NCBI RefSeq assembly: GCF_017498545.1
Contig: NZ_CP071793.1
Location: 6,337,001 to 6,401,000 of the forward strand
Origin: Sulfidibacter corallicola
GTDB lineage: Bacteria > Acidobacteriota > Holophagae > Acanthopleuribacterales > Acanthopleuribacteraceae
DNA: 64,000 bases
Direction of reading: 5' to 3'
Made by a program: the position numbers and the translations under genes. The stretch's first letter is position 1. The number at the start of each line of letters is the position of its first letter. Positions 40,636 to 50,153 of this stretch are shown here, one piece after another. The notes beneath the pieces are model-generated. The model searched no databases and had not been told where the DNA came from. It worked only from the letters and a program-made list of their open reading frames with translations.

Positions 40636-42945
40636 CTAGAATCGAGCGGAAACCCCGAACAGGAAGGTCTGCTTCAGTCCGGGACGTACGCCGTAGGGAC
40701 GGCGCGACACGATGTATTCTTCGTCACCCAGGTTGCGGACCCGTCCGAAGACGCGGTAGTGTTCGAAGAGCGTGACCTCGGCCGAGGCGTCGAGTACGAA
40801 GTAGTCGTCGATGCCTTCGCCCGCGGGGATGGCGCCCTGGCCGGCCTTGGTGCGCATTTCACCGGTGTAACTGCCGCTCAGGTTGACGTTCCAGTTGTCG
40901 CGGCCCAGGCCCAGGTTCAGGGCGTATTGGGTTTCGGGGATGTACGGCAGCTCGTCACCTTCGTCCACGTGCGGGCTCCAATCGGCGAAGCTGGTGTCGA
41001 AGGAAGATTGGAACTCGGAGGTCGTGTAGGTGTACACCACGGAGAAGGGGACCGTCCAGCCGTTGCCCACCTGATTGCCGAAATCGTAGGCCAGGCTGGC
41101 TTCGATGCCGCTCACCTCGACGGCGCCGCCGTTGAACAGCTCGCCCGCGGAATCGCCGCCACCGGAAACCGTCTCGGCACCCAGCAGGTTGTCGTAGTCG
41201 TTGAAGAACCCAATGATTTCCGCGTTCAGCGTGTCACTGCGATGGCGGTAGCCCAGCTCGAAATTGGTGCTGCGCTCTTCTTCGGTGTCCTGGTTCTTGC
41301 CCGCTCCGGGAGGCGAGAAACCGCGGTGAATGCCCGCGAAGACGCGATTCGCATCGTCGATGCCGTAGTCGACGCCCAAGCCGGGCACGAACACTTCCAC
41401 GTCGTTTTCGCGAACGCGGCTGGGACCTTCGCTGCGGTCGGGATCGGCCGTCGAATAGTCCAAACGCTCGTAGTCGATGCTTTCGAAGCGGATACCGGGA
41501 CGGAAGGTCCAGTTGCCGGCGGAAATGGTGTCCTGTACGAAGAAGGACAGAGCTTCCGCACTGCTGACGCGGTTGGCCTGGGTGCCGCGCGCTTCGGCAC
41601 GGGTCAACACCATGTTGCCGTTCACCATCTGGAACAGCTCTTCGTCCTGGATGCGGTCCTCTTCGTCCTCGTGGTAGCGCAGGCCCACCTCGATTTCGTG
41701 GGATACGGAGGCCGTGGCCACCGACCAATGCAGGTTGGACTGAATGCCGCGGGAATAGTAATCGCGGCGGTTGTTGCGGACGCGCAGATCTTCGGGCGCG
41801 CTGTCGATTTCACCGCGCAGGATCGCCACTTCCTCGGCGTAGGTGGTCGGATCGTTCAGCACCGAGGCGGCGCTGACACCGGCGATCTTTTCCAGTTTGT
41901 GCCAGTTGCGGAAGAAATCGTTGTTGTAGACGGTCGTGGTGATATCCACGTTGCTGGTGGGCTTCACGAAATAACGAAGCTGGATCTGGTCGTGATCGGT
42001 TTCGATGTTGTCCACCTGAGAACCGGCATAGCGGCGGTAGGGCGTGGCTTCGAAGTCCGCTTCGGTCAGGCCCAAGTAGGTCTCGTCGCCGTCCTGCTTG
42101 GTCTTGCCCGCCTTCAGCTCCAGCGATTGGTAGATCGAGGCGTCCGCGCGCGAGTTGAAGCGAAGCTTGACCATGTAATCTTCCACTTCGGTACCGGTCT
42201 CGTCGCCATTGTCCAAGTCCTTGAAACCGTCCGAATTCAAGTTCAAGGCTTCGACCATATATCCGAAGGTCTCGTAGTCGTTGCCGAGCTGACCGCGGAA
42301 TTCACGGGTGCCGTAGCTGCCGCCGGTGGCGTCCAACCGTGCCGAAAAGTCGTTCGGTACGCTGGTGGAGACCATGTTGAGGACACCGCCGTTGGTGTAG
42401 GGACCGTTCTTGATGGATGCGGCGCCCTTGAGCACCTCGAAGCTCTCCATGCGGGCCGCCGTGGGGAAGTAGTAGGCCGCTGGAGCGGTGTAGGGAGCCG
42501 GTGCGATCAGGACTCCGTCTTCCATCAGCGTGATCTTCTGGCTGCGCTCCACTCCTGTGCCCCGCATCCCGATGTTGGGGCGCAAGCCGAGTCCGTCTTC
42601 TTCCTGGATGTTCACCCCGGGAAGTTGACGAAGAATGCGGTGAATGTCGGCGTAACTCTGCTTTTCGAGTTTCTCTTTCGAGATGTAGTGCGCGGAACCC
42701 GGCTCTTTCGCCGCCGTCTCGACACTGCCGATGACCTGGAACCGCTCGTGTACCACCTGGACCAGGTCTGGCTCTTCGTCACTCTGGTTGGTAGCGGCTT
42801 GGGACGATGAGCCAGCGGCGGCATCGTCATCGTCACCAGCGACGGCGGTGGAGGCGGTGGCCCAAAAAAGAATGAGGCAGAAGGTCATGAGGGAAAGAAA
42901 AAACCGAAAGTTGTGGGGGTTTCGGCTTCCGCTGAAGGATCTCAT
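40636..42945 (-). CDS. TonB-dependent outer-membrane receptor, FecA-like
   Basis: A 769-residue outer-membrane transporter. A signal sequence (FFLSLMTFCLILFW) is followed by an acidic linker, a plug domain (about 65-190) with ADIHRILRQLPGVNIQEEDG and NIGMRGTGVERSQKITLMED, and a 22-strand barrel ending in Phe (FLFGVSARF), as required for BAM recognition. Sequence motifs are closest to Fe(III)-dicitrate/ferric receptors. There is no N-terminal signalling domain, so no sigma/anti-sigma partner is expected. A perfect inverted repeat resembling a Fur box lies about 150 bases upstream (43098-43112), so iron-repressed expression and ferric-complex uptake are likely. The ligand is unknown. A terminator follows the gene. 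Confidence 0.94.
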   Translation of the reverse strand: MRSFSGSRNPHNFRFFLSLMTFCLILFWATASTAVAGDDDDAAAGSSSQAATNQSDEEPDLVQVVHERFQVIGSVETAAKEPGSAHYISKEKLEKQSYADIHRILRQLPGVNIQEEDGLGLRPNIGMRGTGVERSQKITLMEDGVLIAPAPYTAPAAYYFPTAARMESFEVLKGAASIKNGPYTNGGVLNMVSTSVPNDFSARLDATGGSYGTREFRGQLGNDYETFGYMVEALNLNSDGFKDLDNGDETGTEVEDYMVKLRFNSRADASIYQSLELKAGKTKQDGDETYLGLTEADFEATPYRRYAGSQVDNIETDHDQIQLRYFVKPTSNVDITTTVYNNDFFRNWHKLEKIAGVSAASVLNDPTTYAEEVAILRGEIDSAPEDLRVRNNRRDYYSRGIQSNLHWSVATASVSHEIEVGLRYHEDEEDRIQDEELFQMVNGNMVLTRAEARGTQANRVSSAEALSFFVQDTISAGNWTFRPGIRFESIDYERLDYSTADPDRSEGPSRVRENDVEVFVPGLGVDYGIDDANRVFAGIHRGFSPPGAGKNQDTEEERSTNFELGYRHRSDTLNAEIIGFFNDYDNLLGAETVSGGGDSAGELFNGGAVEVSGIEASLAYDFGNQVGNGWTVPFSVVYTYTTSEFQSSFDTSFADWSPHVDEGDELPYIPETQYALNLGLGRDNWNVNLSGSYTGEMRTKAGQGAIPAGEGIDDYFVLDASAEVTLFEHYRVFGRVRNLGDEEYIVSRRPYGVRPGLKQTFLFGVSARF

Positions 42946-43083
42946 GGGAGTGCTCCTTGAAGAAATGAAGTAAAGAAGTCCGCGAGATGGAGAGGAGAGA
43001 AGAGCCTGGTCATGTGTCGCTCATGGCAAAAAAAGTCCGTTCGGTAAGACGGGAATGGATGTAAGGTGCTGAAAGCAATCGAC

Positions 43084-43113
43084 ATAATCTGATTAACTGA
43101 GAATCATTCTCAA
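43084..43113 (-). promoter_or_regulatory. Predicted promoter of the TonB receptor gene, overlapped by the Fur box
   Basis: Read on the minus strand: TTGAGA (43113-43108), an 18-base spacer and GATTAT (43089-43084). The -35 lies inside the Fur-box palindrome. Consensus-based prediction. Confidence 0.45.
43098..43112 (-). promoter_or_regulatory. Fur box
   Basis: TGAGAATCATTCTCA is a perfect 7-1-7 palindrome and matches the core of the Fur consensus (TGATAATNATTATCA) at 11 of 14 informative positions. It sits about 150 bases before a TonB-dependent receptor and overlaps a -35-like hexamer, the usual layout for iron repression. Confidence 0.82.
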
Positions 43114-43210
43114 TATAGCCCCGCCATTCTCGAACAGAACCGATGACCTGTCAAGAGAAACGCTCGGAAATTTTTCAGGGAAGTCGCTTTTTTTATTCGG
43201 TTTGCGGCTT

Positions 43211-45466
43211 TCACGCCGATTTGCTGGCCTCTTGGCGCGTTCCCAACATGAGTTCCGTAAATTCCTCGGCCGGCAACGGGCGACTGAAATAGTAGCCCTG
43301 GAACTCGTCACAGCCATTTCGGCGCAGGAACGACAGTTGTTCTTCGTTCTCCACGCCTTCCGCGATCACGGTCAGCCCGAGCGCGTGGCCGATGTTGATC
43401 ACCGCAATCGCGATCGCCGTATCTTCTTGATTGCCAGGAAGATCGTCGACAAATGATTTGTCGATCTTCAGCTTGTCCAGTTGGAAACGCTTCAGGTAGG
43501 AGAGGGAGGAATAGCCGGTTCCAAAATCGTCGATCGCCACCAGCAGCCCCATCTCGCGCAGTTCGCTCAGGGTATCGATGGTGGATTCCACATTGCCCAT
43601 GGCGATGCTCTCGGTGATTTCCAATTCCAGGCGAAACGGGGACAAATCGACTTCTGCCAGTTGGGCACGGATCGAGGGGACCAGGTCGCGTTGGCTGAAT
43701 TGGCGCGCGGAAAGGTTGACCGCAACCACGAGCGGCGGCAAGCCGGCCTTTTTCCAGATCAGCACTTGGCGGATCACTTCCTCGAGGATCCATTTGCCCA
43801 TGGGCACGATCAATCCGGTTTCCTCGGCGAGCGGAATGAACTGGCCTGGGCTGATGAGGCCCAGTTCCGGGTGGTACCAGCGAATCAGGGCTTCGGCACC
43901 CACGATGCGTCCCGTGGCGATCGAGACCTGGGGTTGGAAATACAGAATGAACTGCCGCTCTACCAGTGACTTGCGCATCGCGGTCTCGAGGGCCAGGCGT
44001 TTGACGCTTTCCGCGTTCATGGTGTGGGTGAAAAATTTGTAACCGTTGCCGCCTTCGCGTTTGACGCGCCGCATGGCCGTTTCGGCATAGGAACTGATCA
44101 GGTCCGGCGATTGGGCGTCGACGGGAAAGACCGCGATACCGATGCTGGCGGTGACGTGCACTTCCATGCCCTCGACCAGGAAGGGCCTGCTCAGGACCTT
44201 GGCCAGCCGGCCGGCGATTTTTGCCGCGTCGTTTTCATGGCTCAAATTGGACAGGACGAGGGCGAACTCGTCGCCGTCGATCCTGGATACCGTGTCCGTT
44301 CCCTTCACCGAGGAACGCAGGCGGTTGCCCACTTCCTGGAGAAGTCGGTCCGCGTTCTGGCTGCCGAGGCTGTCGTTGAAATGCTGGAACCGGTCGATAT
44401 CGAGTACGACGACGGCGCCCGTCGTTTCGTCCAAGGCGGCTTTGGCCGAGGCCACCGCGAGCTTGTCCACGAAGAGCAGGCGATTGCCCAACCCGGTCAG
44501 ATCGTCGTGGGATTTATGGTATTCCAGTTGGCGTGCGGTCTGGTGTTTGAGGTTTTCCTGGGCGATCTCCAATTCGTGGGTGCGGGCGTCCACCTCGCGT
44601 TCCAGCTCCTGATTGAATTTCCTGAGATGGGTCACCTGGTTCTTGATCTGGAGGCGCATGCGCTCGAAGGCGCCGCCCAGGCGCTGCAGTTCGGGCCATT
44701 TCATTTCGGGGATCGGGTGGTCCCAATGGCTGTCGGCGGTGTACTCGGCCAACTGGGCGAACTGGCTGATCGGTTTGGCCACGCTGCGTGAGAGGAAAAA
44801 GATCAGGCCGATGCCGACCGGAAGCGCCAAGAGGAACAGCACGGCGATGGGCAGCATGGTCGATGTCATGGCCGCCATGTAGGCTTCGTTGTTGGTGTCG
44901 ACCCTCAGATCGGCCTCGAGCAGGCCCACCATTCGTCCCTGCCGATCGAAGATCGGGGCCAGGGCCGAAACCCAGGTGCCGTGGGCATCGGTGTAGATCT
45001 TGGTATTGCCTGGCTTGCCGGTTCTCTGGATCCCCCGAATCAGTTCGAGGTTTTTGCGGGGGACCTGGTAGATCGAACCGGGGAAGGGCTCGGGGTGTAG
45101 CATCACCGCGAACTCCAGCCGACTGGGATCTGAGTCGGCGGCCAGGTGAAAGGTGTACAAGTGGTCGAATTCCAGGTCGTTGGCCTCGCGAACGCGACTC
45201 AGGTAGCGCTGCATGTCGCGCCAGCGCGGATCTTCCGCAACCGCATCGCCGCGCAGCGAAGCGTGTATATCCCCGTCGATGTTGAGGGAGGCGGTCATCG
45301 CGATGCGCTTCAATTCGTTGCTCAATCGAAGCACGGACTGCCGATGGGAAAGTGCCAGCGAAGCACTGAAAAGGAGGAATCCGATGATCAACATCGCGGC
45401 GGAAAAGATGGCCGCCAGTTTGGTGGCCATGCTTTGCATCCTGAGCGTCGCAAAGATCCGAGTCAT
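43211..45466 (-). CDS. Membrane GGDEF-EAL protein with periplasmic sensor and HAMP
   Basis: A 751-residue c-di-GMP protein. TM1 (about 16-40) and TM2 (about 205-228) bracket a periplasmic Cache-like domain. HAMP follows (SVAKPISQFAQLAEYTADS), then a coiled coil (about 275-310). The GGDEF domain (about 315-475) has RIDGDEFALVL, so the first Gly of the signature is Asp, a change often tolerated. The EAL domain (about 490-740) has AEALIRWYH, NLSARQF, EITESIAM and DDFGTGYSSLSYLKRF and looks catalytically complete. Net phosphodiesterase activity controlled by an extracytoplasmic signal is the likeliest role. Its stop lies 98 bases upstream of the Fur box, on the same strand as the receptor gene. 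Confidence 0.92.
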   Translation of the reverse strand: MTRIFATLRMQSMATKLAAIFSAAMLIIGFLLFSASLALSHRQSVLRLSNELKRIAMTASLNIDGDIHASLRGDAVAEDPRWRDMQRYLSRVREANDLEFDHLYTFHLAADSDPSRLEFAVMLHPEPFPGSIYQVPRKNLELIRGIQRTGKPGNTKIYTDAHGTWVSALAPIFDRQGRMVGLLEADLRVDTNNEAYMAAMTSTMLPIAVLFLLALPVGIGLIFFLSRSVAKPISQFAQLAEYTADSHWDHPIPEMKWPELQRLGGAFERMRLQIKNQVTHLRKFNQELEREVDARTHELEIAQENLKHQTARQLEYHKSHDDLTGLGNRLLFVDKLAVASAKAALDETTGAVVVLDIDRFQHFNDSLGSQNADRLLQEVGNRLRSSVKGTDTVSRIDGDEFALVLSNLSHENDAAKIAGRLAKVLSRPFLVEGMEVHVTASIGIAVFPVDAQSPDLISSYAETAMRRVKREGGNGYKFFTHTMNAESVKRLALETAMRKSLVERQFILYFQPQVSIATGRIVGAEALIRWYHPELGLISPGQFIPLAEETGLIVPMGKWILEEVIRQVLIWKKAGLPPLVVAVNLSARQFSQRDLVPSIRAQLAEVDLSPFRLELEITESIAMGNVESTIDTLSELREMGLLVAIDDFGTGYSSLSYLKRFQLDKLKIDKSFVDDLPGNQEDTAIAIAVINIGHALGLTVIAEGVENEEQLSFLRRNGCDEFQGYYFSRPLPAEEFTELMLGTRQEASKSA

Positions 45467-46416
45467 AACGGGGTGCGTCCTTGTGGCACTGTCACCGGGT
45501 CGGACCGGGCGGAAACCGACCTGCCCCCGGAGTTCGTCTGACGGAAAGGGATGACTGACTCGGCGGCGTGATTACTTTGTGATACGAGACAAACGGGAAG
45601 GGTGCCCATGAAAGTTGATCGGGCGGAAGGGTGGCAAAGTTGACCGGCAGGCGTGGGAAAAGGTGGCATTGCAGTAATCTGGCGTGTCGGGAAAATGAAA
45701 ATGGAGATCGCATCCGTGGTGAATGATCGGGGTGTTCGCGGCGTCGCAGACCTGTGCGTCTGCCGAAGAGCGAGCTTTGGGGGAAGGGTAAAGAGATCGT
45801 TTGAGAGGGATTTGTCCGCATTCGGGTAACTTTCGAAGGGGAAGTACCGGGGCGTCGCGGAGGACGGATGGGGGCGTCGGTTCGAGCCCGCGAATGCCCT
45901 TTATTCGGGAACGTATTTGGCTGGCCCCGACATTTCGAAAAACGGCGAAGACCACCTTTCCGCGAGCTGTGTCAGGTTTATTTTAGAAAACCGGCGAACG
46001 GTCGAAGAAGATCTATAGCGAAACTCGCGCGCGGTCGCACCTGTGGTTCGGCCCGTGGGGAGCCCGCGTGGTGGCCACCGTCGATGTCACTTGCCCGGTG
46101 CCCGTTCGCGGGCCCGAAGGCCGTGGAATCGGGCGAAAACCGGCTGGATTGCAGACGATGGTTTTCGCCTCGCGGGCATTGCGCCGTCCGGTTTCGCGCG
46201 TTTTCGGTATTCCTGCCGGGACCCGAATTCGCTTCGTGCCGGAATCGCTTCCCGGTCTTCCCCGTTTTTTCCGTACAGCCTTTTTTTGTTCTTTGTAATC
46301 AGTGGCTTTCGATTCTACAATGTTTGAAACTCCAACCCTGAACGACCCTATCGACCGCAAGGTTTTCGAAGTCTGCTTTCGGGCAGCCGTACCGGCAGTT
46401 TTCCAAGGACTGGACA
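45467..46416. other. 950-base gene-free divergent region
   Basis: The longest non-coding stretch in the window, between the GGDEF-EAL gene and the chemosensory operon. The open frames here have no ribosome-binding sites, no family likeness and irregular composition. A short inverted repeat GCAGAC/GTCTGC lies at 45746-45763, and a promoter-like pair at 46293-46321. A regulatory RNA or a decayed gene is possible, but nothing supports either. Confidence 0.5.
46293..46321 (+). promoter_or_regulatory. Predicted sigma70 promoter of the chemosensory operon
   Basis: TTGTAA at 46293-46298, a 17-base spacer and TACAAT at 46316-46321, about 95 bases upstream of the CheA start. Spacing is ideal and the -10 differs at one position from consensus. 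Confidence 0.45.
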
Positions 46417-49400
46417 ATGTCAGATTTTGAATTTGAAGACGCGGAGCTCATCAACGGATTTCGCGAAGAAAGTCTCGAACACATCGAAGTGGTCGAAACC
46501 AAGTTGCTCGATCTCGAGAACATCGGTGTGAATCCGGAAGACATCAATCAGATCTTCAGGTCTATCCATACCATCAAGGGCGGTAGCGGCTTTCTCGGTT
46601 TCGAGGCCATCAAGGAACTGTCCCACTACATGGAGAGCCTGCTCGATCTGATCCGCGGGGACAAGGCCGAAATGACAGCGGCCGCGATGGATTCCCTTTT
46701 GCGTGGCAGCGACTTGCTCAAGGCGATGTTGAACGATCTCGCCAACCAGGACGAAGTGCCCATTCAAGATGAATTGCGCGTTTTGGACCTTTTGATCAAG
46801 GGCAAGGGACACTTGCCGGATGATGTCGACACGGCGGCACCGGTGGTCGAAGAGCCGGTGGAAGAGCCCGAACCCGAAGTGGAAGAGGCTGCGCCCGCGG
46901 TCGCGGCGGGACCCACCCCGCTGATGGATCTCGCCGGTGCCCATGGATTGATGAACAAGGGATTCAACGTCTACCGCCTGCCGTTGGATCGCGAGTACCA
47001 CATGGAAAAGATGAAGAAAAAGGATTTCAAATCGCTTTCCGACTATCTGAATTCCTTCGGCTCGCTGGTCTGGGAGGACGGCAGTTTGGAAAAGGATGGC
47101 GCGGAACGGGCCGAAATCGTGTTCGCCACCGTGTTGGACGAGGAGTTTGCCGGAGCCTCGCTGAAAGTCGACGGCGGTGATCTGAAGAAATTGGACAAGG
47201 ACGGCGTCGCCGCGCTTTTTGCCGCGTCAGCCCCCGCGGAGCCCGCCGCCCAGCCGACGGCCGCGCCCAAACCGGTCGCAGCCAAGCCGGCGGCCCCCAA
47301 AGCCGCACCCCCGAAGGCCGCGGCCAAACCCGCCGCGCCCAAACCGGCTCCGAAGCCGGCCCCCAAGCCGTCGGTGGCCAAGGTCGGCGACGGCGACGTC
47401 AAGCGCAAAAAATCCGCGGCGGCCAGCTCGACGACCGGGTCCTCCACCATTCGCGTCAATACTTCGCTGCTCAACAAGCTGATGAACCTCGCGGGGGAGT
47501 TGATCCTGTCGCGGAACCAATTGGTTCAACGGTTGGACAACAAGGACCTGCCCGAGCTGCAGAGCCTGAACCAGAGGCTCACCGAGCTGCAGGAAAGCGT
47601 CATGCAGACCCGCCTGCAGCAGGTGGGTGCGGTGTTCAACAAGGTTCCCCGCATGGTGCGCGACCTTTCCAAATCGCTCGGCAAGAAAATCGAGGTCGTT
47701 CTCGAAGGCACCGAGGTCGAATTGGACCGGACGATCGTGGACGCCATCACCGATCCCCTGACGCACCTGGTGCGCAACAGCATCGACCACGGCATCGAAA
47801 TCCCCGAGGAACGTATCGAATCGGGCAAGACGGCCCACGGTACCCTGTCTCTGCGGGCTTATCACGAGGGCGGTCAGGTCAATTTGGAGATCTCAGACGA
47901 CGGCAAGGGCATCGATGTGGAGATCCTGAAAAGGAAAGCCGTCGAGAAAGGGGTATGCACCCAGTCCGAAACCGAAAACATGGGGAAACGCGAGGCGCTG
48001 AACATCATTTTCCGCCCCGGTTTCTCCACGGCCCAGCAGATCACCGAGATCTCCGGTCGCGGTGTGGGCATGGACGTGGTCAAGACCAGTTTCGAGAAAT
48101 TGGGCGGCACCATCGACCTGTCCTCGGATTTGGGTCAGGGCACCACCGTGTTGGTCAAGTTGCCCACGACCCTCGCCATCGTTTCGGCGGTCATCGTCGA
48201 CGTGGAAGGGGCCGACTTCGCCATTCCGCAAACCAACATCGAGGAAATCGTGCGCATCAAGGAGCACGAAATCTCCACCAAGCTCGAGCGGGTCGGCCGA
48301 CACGAAATCTTCCGGCTGCGCGGGCGCCTGTTGCCCATTTTGCGCTTGGCCGACGTGTTGAAACTGAAGCGCTATTACACCGACAAGGACGGCAACCGCC
48401 AGCCGGATCGGCGCCAAAACCTGGCCGATCGGCGCGGACGCGAAGGCAGCGTGGCCGAGTACATGGGCCACAAGCGCGACGGGGAAGACCGCCGCAAGGG
48501 CGGGCGCACCTTCTACATCGTGGTGCTTCGCATCGGCGTCAACCAGTACGGGTTGCTGGTCAACCGCATTCGCGACGTGGAAGAGGTGGTCGTCAAGCCG
48601 CTGAGCTCGTTCCTCAAGGATATCAAGGTCTTTCACGGAACAACCATTCTCGGCGATGGCCGCGTGATCTGTATTCTGGATTGCAACGGCATTTCCGCCA
48701 CCGCCCAGCTCAAGTTCGACACCCTGCGCGACATCGAGCAGGACAATGCGCTGCATTCGCACGCCGCGCACCACGAACTGCAATCGTTCCTCATCTTCAA
48801 CAATCACCCGGACGAGCATTTCGCACTGCCGCTCTCGTTCATCACCCGGATCGAGAAGACCAGCGAGTCCGATATCGAGAAGGTGGGTGACGAGGAGTAC
48901 ATCCAAGTCGGCGGCAAGAACATTCCGTTGTTTCGGTTGGAGAAGCGGATCGCCTGCAAACCGGGGGTCACGGATGAAGAGGGCACCCTGTACCTGTTGA
49001 TTCCCAATTTGGTGCGCTCGCCCTACGCGATCGTGGCGACACGCGTTCGCGACGTCGTCAACACCAGCCTGGACGTGCAGACCGATACCTTCAAGCGTGA
49101 CGGGGTGCTGGGCAGCACCATCATCCAAAACAAAATGACCCTGGTGCTCGACATCTACGGCCTGTTCGGCGAAAAGCGGGAGTCGGGAATCCTCAAGGCC
49201 GAAGAAAAGCCAAAAGTGCTGCTGGCCGAGGACACGCCGTTCTTCCGCACCATGATCCGCTCCTATCTCGAGGAACACGGCATCGAGGTCATCGAGGCCG
49301 TGCACGGTCAGGAGGCCTGGGATATTCTCGAGAAAACCGAAGATATCGATCTGGTACTCAGCGACATCGAGATGCCGATTCTCAACGGATACGAGCTCGT

Positions 49401-49587
49401 CGCCAAAATCAAGAACCATCCGACTTACGCCCACCTGCCGGTCATGGCGATCACGGCATTGGACAACCCGCAATCGCTGGCCCAGGGCAAGAAAGCCGGA
49501 TTCGATGCCTATCAAATCAAACTGGATCGCGATGAGCTGATCAAAACGCTCGACGAGCTGTTGGCGATGGGCGAGACCAAATCCTGA
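46417..49587 (+). CDS. CheA-type hybrid kinase: Hpt, kinase, two CheW units, receiver
   Basis: A 1056-residue chemosensory kinase. Hpt domain 1-115 with His51 (FRSIHTIKGGSGF); an unassigned module about 165-265; an Ala/Pro/Lys-rich linker 269-317; the dimerisation domain from about 345 (LMNLAGELILSRNQLVQ); HATPase with HLVRNSIDHGIE, DDGKGID and GRGVGMDVVK. A first CheW-like domain (about 605-790) is split by a highly charged insertion at about 654-697, and a second CheW-like domain spans about 800-925. A receiver (about 932-1053) has the acceptor Asp983 in LVLSDIEMPILNGY. AAGGA precedes the ATG. It heads an operon with cheW and cheB. Confidence 0.93.
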   Translation: MSDFEFEDAELINGFREESLEHIEVVETKLLDLENIGVNPEDINQIFRSIHTIKGGSGFLGFEAIKELSHYMESLLDLIRGDKAEMTAAAMDSLLRGSDLLKAMLNDLANQDEVPIQDELRVLDLLIKGKGHLPDDVDTAAPVVEEPVEEPEPEVEEAAPAVAAGPTPLMDLAGAHGLMNKGFNVYRLPLDREYHMEKMKKKDFKSLSDYLNSFGSLVWEDGSLEKDGAERAEIVFATVLDEEFAGASLKVDGGDLKKLDKDGVAALFAASAPAEPAAQPTAAPKPVAAKPAAPKAAPPKAAAKPAAPKPAPKPAPKPSVAKVGDGDVKRKKSAAASSTTGSSTIRVNTSLLNKLMNLAGELILSRNQLVQRLDNKDLPELQSLNQRLTELQESVMQTRLQQVGAVFNKVPRMVRDLSKSLGKKIEVVLEGTEVELDRTIVDAITDPLTHLVRNSIDHGIEIPEERIESGKTAHGTLSLRAYHEGGQVNLEISDDGKGIDVEILKRKAVEKGVCTQSETENMGKREALNIIFRPGFSTAQQITEISGRGVGMDVVKTSFEKLGGTIDLSSDLGQGTTVLVKLPTTLAIVSAVIVDVEGADFAIPQTNIEEIVRIKEHEISTKLERVGRHEIFRLRGRLLPILRLADVLKLKRYYTDKDGNRQPDRRQNLADRRGREGSVAEYMGHKRDGEDRRKGGRTFYIVVLRIGVNQYGLLVNRIRDVEEVVVKPLSSFLKDIKVFHGTTILGDGRVICILDCNGISATAQLKFDTLRDIEQDNALHSHAAHHELQSFLIFNNHPDEHFALPLSFITRIEKTSESDIEKVGDEEYIQVGGKNIPLFRLEKRIACKPGVTDEEGTLYLLIPNLVRSPYAIVATRVRDVVNTSLDVQTDTFKRDGVLGSTIIQNKMTLVLDIYGLFGEKRESGILKAEEKPKVLLAEDTPFFRTMIRSYLEEHGIEVIEAVHGQEAWDILEKTEDIDLVLSDIEMPILNGYELVAKIKNHPTYAHLPVMAITALDNPQSLAQGKKAGFDAYQIKLDRDELIKTLDELLAMGETKS
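47221..47370 (+). repeat. Ala/Pro/Lys low-complexity linker in the CheA-type kinase
   Basis: Residues 269-317 are almost only Ala, Pro and Lys, with repeats of AAPKP and APKPAPKP. It tethers the unassigned N-terminal module to the kinase core and is prone to slippage and length change. Confidence 0.75.
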
Positions 49588-49674
49588 GTCAATCTATTTC
49601 CGGGACCCTCTCCGAGACCGTCCCGTATCGCGTCATGTTACCTTCGAGATCACCTCTGCCTCCAGGGAGTAGGA

Positions 49675-50142
49675 ATGGAAAAACAATTCATGACATTCTC
49701 GATCGCCGACGGGATCTACGGCATCAACATTCTGGGTATCAAAGAGATCAACTACAGCAGTCGGTTCACCGCCGTTCCCCTTGCGGCCGACCACCTGGTG
49801 GGTCTCTTGAACCTTCGCGGTCAGATCGTCACGATTTTGGATATGAGCCTCGCGTTGGGTTACAAGACGCGCGACATTCACGACGAAACCAGTCTCCTGA
49901 TCATGAAGACCAACATGGAATTGAGCCATGTGGCGCGAAAACACGGCATCGACACCCATACCGACCAGGTGGGGTTCATGGTCGACCGCATCGGCGATGT
50001 GATCAGTTGCGACGAAAGCGAGATCGAGTCGGTGCCTGCCCACATCGATGTCGATGTGTCCAAGTATTTGGAAGGAGTAGTGAAACGGGACGATTCCCTC
50101 GTCGGCATCATCAATGTGCCCGAGCTGTTGAAATACCCATAG
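49675..50142 (+). CDS. cheW: CheW coupling protein
   Basis: A 155-residue single CheW domain: MTFSIADGIYGINILGIKEI, LVGLLNLRGQIVTILDM and the closing VGIINVPELLKY are typical. It would couple receptors to the CheA-type kinase encoded 87 bases upstream. Between the two halves is a slightly expanded loop (SHVARKHGIDTHTDQVGF). GGGAG lies seven bases before the ATG. Its stop codon overlaps the Shine-Dalgarno sequence of cheB. Confidence 0.95.
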   Translation: MEKQFMTFSIADGIYGINILGIKEINYSSRFTAVPLAADHLVGLLNLRGQIVTILDMSLALGYKTRDIHDETSLLIMKTNMELSHVARKHGIDTHTDQVGFMVDRIGDVISCDESEIESVPAHIDVDVSKYLEGVVKRDDSLVGIINVPELLKYP

Positions 50143-50153
50143 GAGCGTGATCT

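Noticed and set aside
40363..42810. Open frame of 815 codons on the plus strand
   Set aside because: It lies antisense to the whole TonB-dependent receptor gene, whose product has clear plug and barrel motifs. Long antisense frames are common in GC-rich DNA; no motif or ribosome-binding site.
45876..45900. tRNA-like stretch (GGTTCGAGCCC)
   Set aside because: It resembles a T-arm, but no acceptor, D or anticodon arm can be folded around it.
45868..46341. Open frame of 157 codons on the plus strand upstream of the CheA gene
   Set aside because: No ribosome-binding site, Arg/Cys/Pro-rich without pattern, and it overlaps the predicted promoter of the operon.
47893..49515. Open frame of 540 codons on the minus strand
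   Set aside because: Antisense to the kinase core and CheW domains of the CheA-type protein.
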